Shown here: in pieces, positions 62,546 to 64,000 of the stretch
Numbering within the stretch: position 1 is the stretch's first letter
Layout of the letters: each line of letters starts with the position of its first letter
Source: Catellatospora tritici
GTDB lineage: Bacteria; Actinomycetota; Actinomycetes; Mycobacteriales; Micromonosporaceae
Direction: 5' to 3'
Assembly (NCBI RefSeq): GCF_019083965.1
Contig: NZ_JAHRCY010000017.1
Location: forward strand, 124,001 to 188,000
Length of the DNA stretch: 64,000 nt
Made by a program: the position numbers and the translations under genes
Notes under the pieces: model-generated
What the model was told of the DNA's origin: nothing
Databases searched by the model: none
The model's input: only the letters and a program-made list of their open reading frames with translations

Positions 62546-62850
62546 GTCCGGGAACACGCATGGCCAGCAACGAAACCAGCCATAGTCCTTAGCACCCCAG
62601 CGGTCACGAAGACCGCTACCGTCAGCACTGTGTGCTGGTGTGACCCGCGGTAGGTCAACTTCGTGCCCGCCTCCTGCCCGGATCTTGGAGGCGTCCCTCG
62701 TGGGGCCTGCGATGGCGGCGCGTGACGTTGCGGCCGAAGCGGGTCGCCGGGGCTCGAACCGATCAGGCTGAGTCTGTCTGCGGTGGTCGCCACAGGCAGG
62801 ATCGGCCGGGCGGCGTCATGACCATGGTTGGCCGCCGCCCGGCCAGCTGA
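62546..62850. other. Region between TIR gene and recombinase
   Basis: 305 bases without a gene. It includes copy B of a 26-base direct repeat (62662-62687) and, read on the minus strand at about 62740-62766, GGTTCGAGCCCCGGCGACCC, which looks like the 3' end of a tRNA (T-loop plus acceptor). Its 5' partner bases do not match, as expected for an attachment-site remnant. Confidence 0.45.
62662..62687. repeat. Direct repeat copy B
   Basis: Matches 47882-47907 at 24 of 26 positions. Together the two copies bracket the decayed TIR gene, the LamG/RHS operon and the TIR-NB-ARC-TPR gene. Confidence 0.55.
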
Positions 62851-64000
62851 TCATGGAAGTAGCAGGTCGCCCGCCATCGTGATCATGTACTTGGGGTTCA
62901 TGTAGCCCCTCGGACACACACTAGTACATGATCCATCTGGGCTGGCCTCCGCTTTGATCAAGCGGGGGCCTGGTTCGTATGTAAGCCGAAGTCCGAGTTG
63001 TCGATACAGTTCCGCCTTGTCGGCCGGATCGGCGACCTTGAGGATGGCCGCGATGCCTGACATGGCCTCGACAAGCGTTCCGATCTCACCCGGGGTCATG
63101 GTTCGGCGGCCGGTAAGCGCCCGCAGCTCCGACTCGGCCGCGGCCTTCTCGGCTTGTGCTTGGGCGATCCACTGCTGGACCAGTACTGGGTCGGTGCCGA
63201 CTTCGAGCGCTGCGCGGTACCGGTCGAGCTTGGTATTGCAGCCTGCGATCTTGGTCCGGGCGGCGTCGATACGGTGTCTGTCGCGGTCGTCGTGCTGGGA
63301 ATCGGCCATGGCTTGCAGGGTGTCGCGAAGGTTGGCGGGGGAGAACGCCCTGGCCACCCATGGGTCAATCAGTTCGACGATCTTGTCTTCGCGCAGGTAG
63401 ACACTGCGTGGATGGGCCAGTCGCTTGGAGTCGGCGTATTCGGCGGCGTAGGTGCACCGGTAGTGCCTGCGGCCGTTGTTGAAGCTGCCGACCATGCGCC
63501 TACTGCACAGGCCGCAGAAGATCAGTCCTGACAAGGTGTAGCTGTGCTTGCTCCGGCGGGGTTTGTGCTCGACGTCGGGTCGGCGGGCGCCTGCGGCGAT
63601 GAGCGTCTGTACCTGTCGGAAGGTGTCATCGTCGATGATGGCTTCATGCGCCGGATCGTTGGAGTAGATCCAATCCTGCTGTGGGCTCCAGCGCATCTTG
63701 GTGTCGTGGCCCAGAGCCACGTCCTCGACGTCGATGAGGACTTCGGTCTTGCGCTGCTTGTTCCACACCTGGCGGCCGGTGTAGCGCGGGTTGGTGAGAA
63801 TCACGCGCACCGCCGACTTGCCCCATGCGTTGACGTGTCGGTGCGGGTTGCGTTGTGGGTCGCTGGCGGACGGGGACAGGATGCCGTCACGGGTCAGGCC
63901 CTCAGCGATGGCGTATAGGCCGGTGCCGCGCACGAACTCCCGGTAAATGCGCTGCACCACCGGCGCGGTTGAGGGGTCCGGCTCGAGCCTGTGCAGGCGC
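62851..64000 (-). CDS. Serine recombinase (5' end outside window)
   Basis: At least 383 residues; the frame is open to the right edge, where it reads RLHRLEPDPSTAPVVQRIYREF, so the catalytic N-terminal domain is beyond the window. The visible part holds the recombinase domain (GKSAVRVILTNPRYTGRQVWNKQ), a zinc ribbon (LSGLIFCGLCSRRMVGSF and YRCTYAAEYA) and a coiled coil (AQAQAEKAAAESELRAL). Ending: ELYRQLGLRLTYEPGPRLIKAEA plus a tail of about 30 residues that contains an inverted repeat in the DNA. This is a large serine integrase, different from the one at 2.9-4.9 kb. Confidence 0.88.
   Translation of the reverse strand, partial: RLHRLEPDPSTAPVVQRIYREFVRGTGLYAIAEGLTRDGILSPSASDPQRNPHRHVNAWGKSAVRVILTNPRYTGRQVWNKQRKTEVLIDVEDVALGHDTKMRWSPQQDWIYSNDPAHEAIIDDDTFRQVQTLIAAGARRPDVEHKPRRSKHSYTLSGLIFCGLCSRRMVGSFNNGRRHYRCTYAAEYADSKRLAHPRSVYLREDKIVELIDPWVARAFSPANLRDTLQAMADSQHDDRDRHRIDAARTKIAGCNTKLDRYRAALEVGTDPVLVQQWIAQAQAEKAAAESELRALTGRRTMTPGEIGTLVEAMSGIAAILKVADPADKAELYRQLGLRLTYEPGPRLIKAEASPDGSCTSVCPRGYMNPKYMITMAGDLLLP
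62881..62933. repeat. Perfect 11-bp inverted repeat at integrase 3' end
   Basis: GATCATGTACT (62881-62891) and AGTACATGATC (62923-62933) are exact complements separated by 31 bases, inside the last codons of the serine recombinase. It could be a recombination site or an mRNA structure. Confidence 0.55.

Noticed and set aside
60701-62557. 618-residue minus-strand frame opposite the TIR-NB-ARC-TPR gene
   Set aside because: It is a periodic antisense shadow of the TPR repeats.

Overview
The window looks like accessory DNA from a high-GC filamentous actinomycete. The evidence is strong GC bias in third codon positions, frequent GTG and TTG starts, ATGA-type gene overlaps, and family content typical of Streptomyces, Micromonospora and Pseudonocardia relatives (DUF1023 hydrolase, LysM-BTAD protein, secreted RHS protein, TIR-NB-ARC-TPR protein, replication-relaxation protein). 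The species cannot be fixed from the sequence. No intact tRNA, rRNA or CRISPR array was found.

Layout. (1) 1-2810, minus strand: a membrane-anchored NB-ARC/TPR NTPase, cut by the left edge. (2) 2908-5318, minus: a large serine recombinase with a translationally coupled small partner, abutting the start of a conjugation operon. (3) 5321-25651, plus: the core of an integrative conjugative element (ICE) with a type IV secretion system: PrgI/VirB3-like, VirB4, VirD4, replication-relaxation protein, a run of small ICE proteins (DUF932, ParB-like, acidic winged-helix protein, Cys-rich pair) and a VirB1-like NlpC/P60 hydrolase. It is interrupted between virB4 and virD4 by a block at about 8.0-13.7 kb with a membrane protein, an alpha/beta hydrolase and a Tn554-like recombinase triad whose first gene carries an in-frame amber codon.

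(4) 25620-31454: a less GC-rich cargo block with a RecD-like SF1 helicase, a possible nuclease-fold protein, an orphan alpha-helical protein and a DUF4304-like protein. (5) 31514-35447, minus: a second Tn554-like triad, intact. (6) 35629-42164: more ICE-type genes: a multi-TM protein, a LysM/BTAD membrane protein and a divergent actin/Hsp70-fold membrane protein, then very small ORFs. (7) 42249-47776: DUF6221-like protein, an EspC-like/DUF1023 hydrolase/lipoprotein operon, small regulators and a TetR repressor with a perfect palindrome in its promoter. (8) 48.0-48.9 kb: a junkyard of a frameshifted TIR-WD40 gene and what looks like the start of a tyrosine integrase. (9) 49219-58713: a secreted LamG protein, a 2098-residue secreted RHS protein and a tiny membrane protein that may be its immunity partner. 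(10) 59648-62545: TIR-NB-ARC-TPR protein. (11) 62851-64000, minus: a serine recombinase cut by the right edge.

How it works together. The T4SS genes would move the element. The small genes at 17.6-24.5 kb are nearly all separated by strong hairpins, so transcript levels may be set gene by gene. The two recombinase triads and the serine recombinases have used the ICE as a landing platform and probably crippled it, since the VirB4 tail is replaced and no VirB6 gene is present. The cargo is rich in conflict-type genes (TIR, NB-ARC, helicase/nuclease-like, RHS, EspC/DUF1023), as in a defence and competition island.
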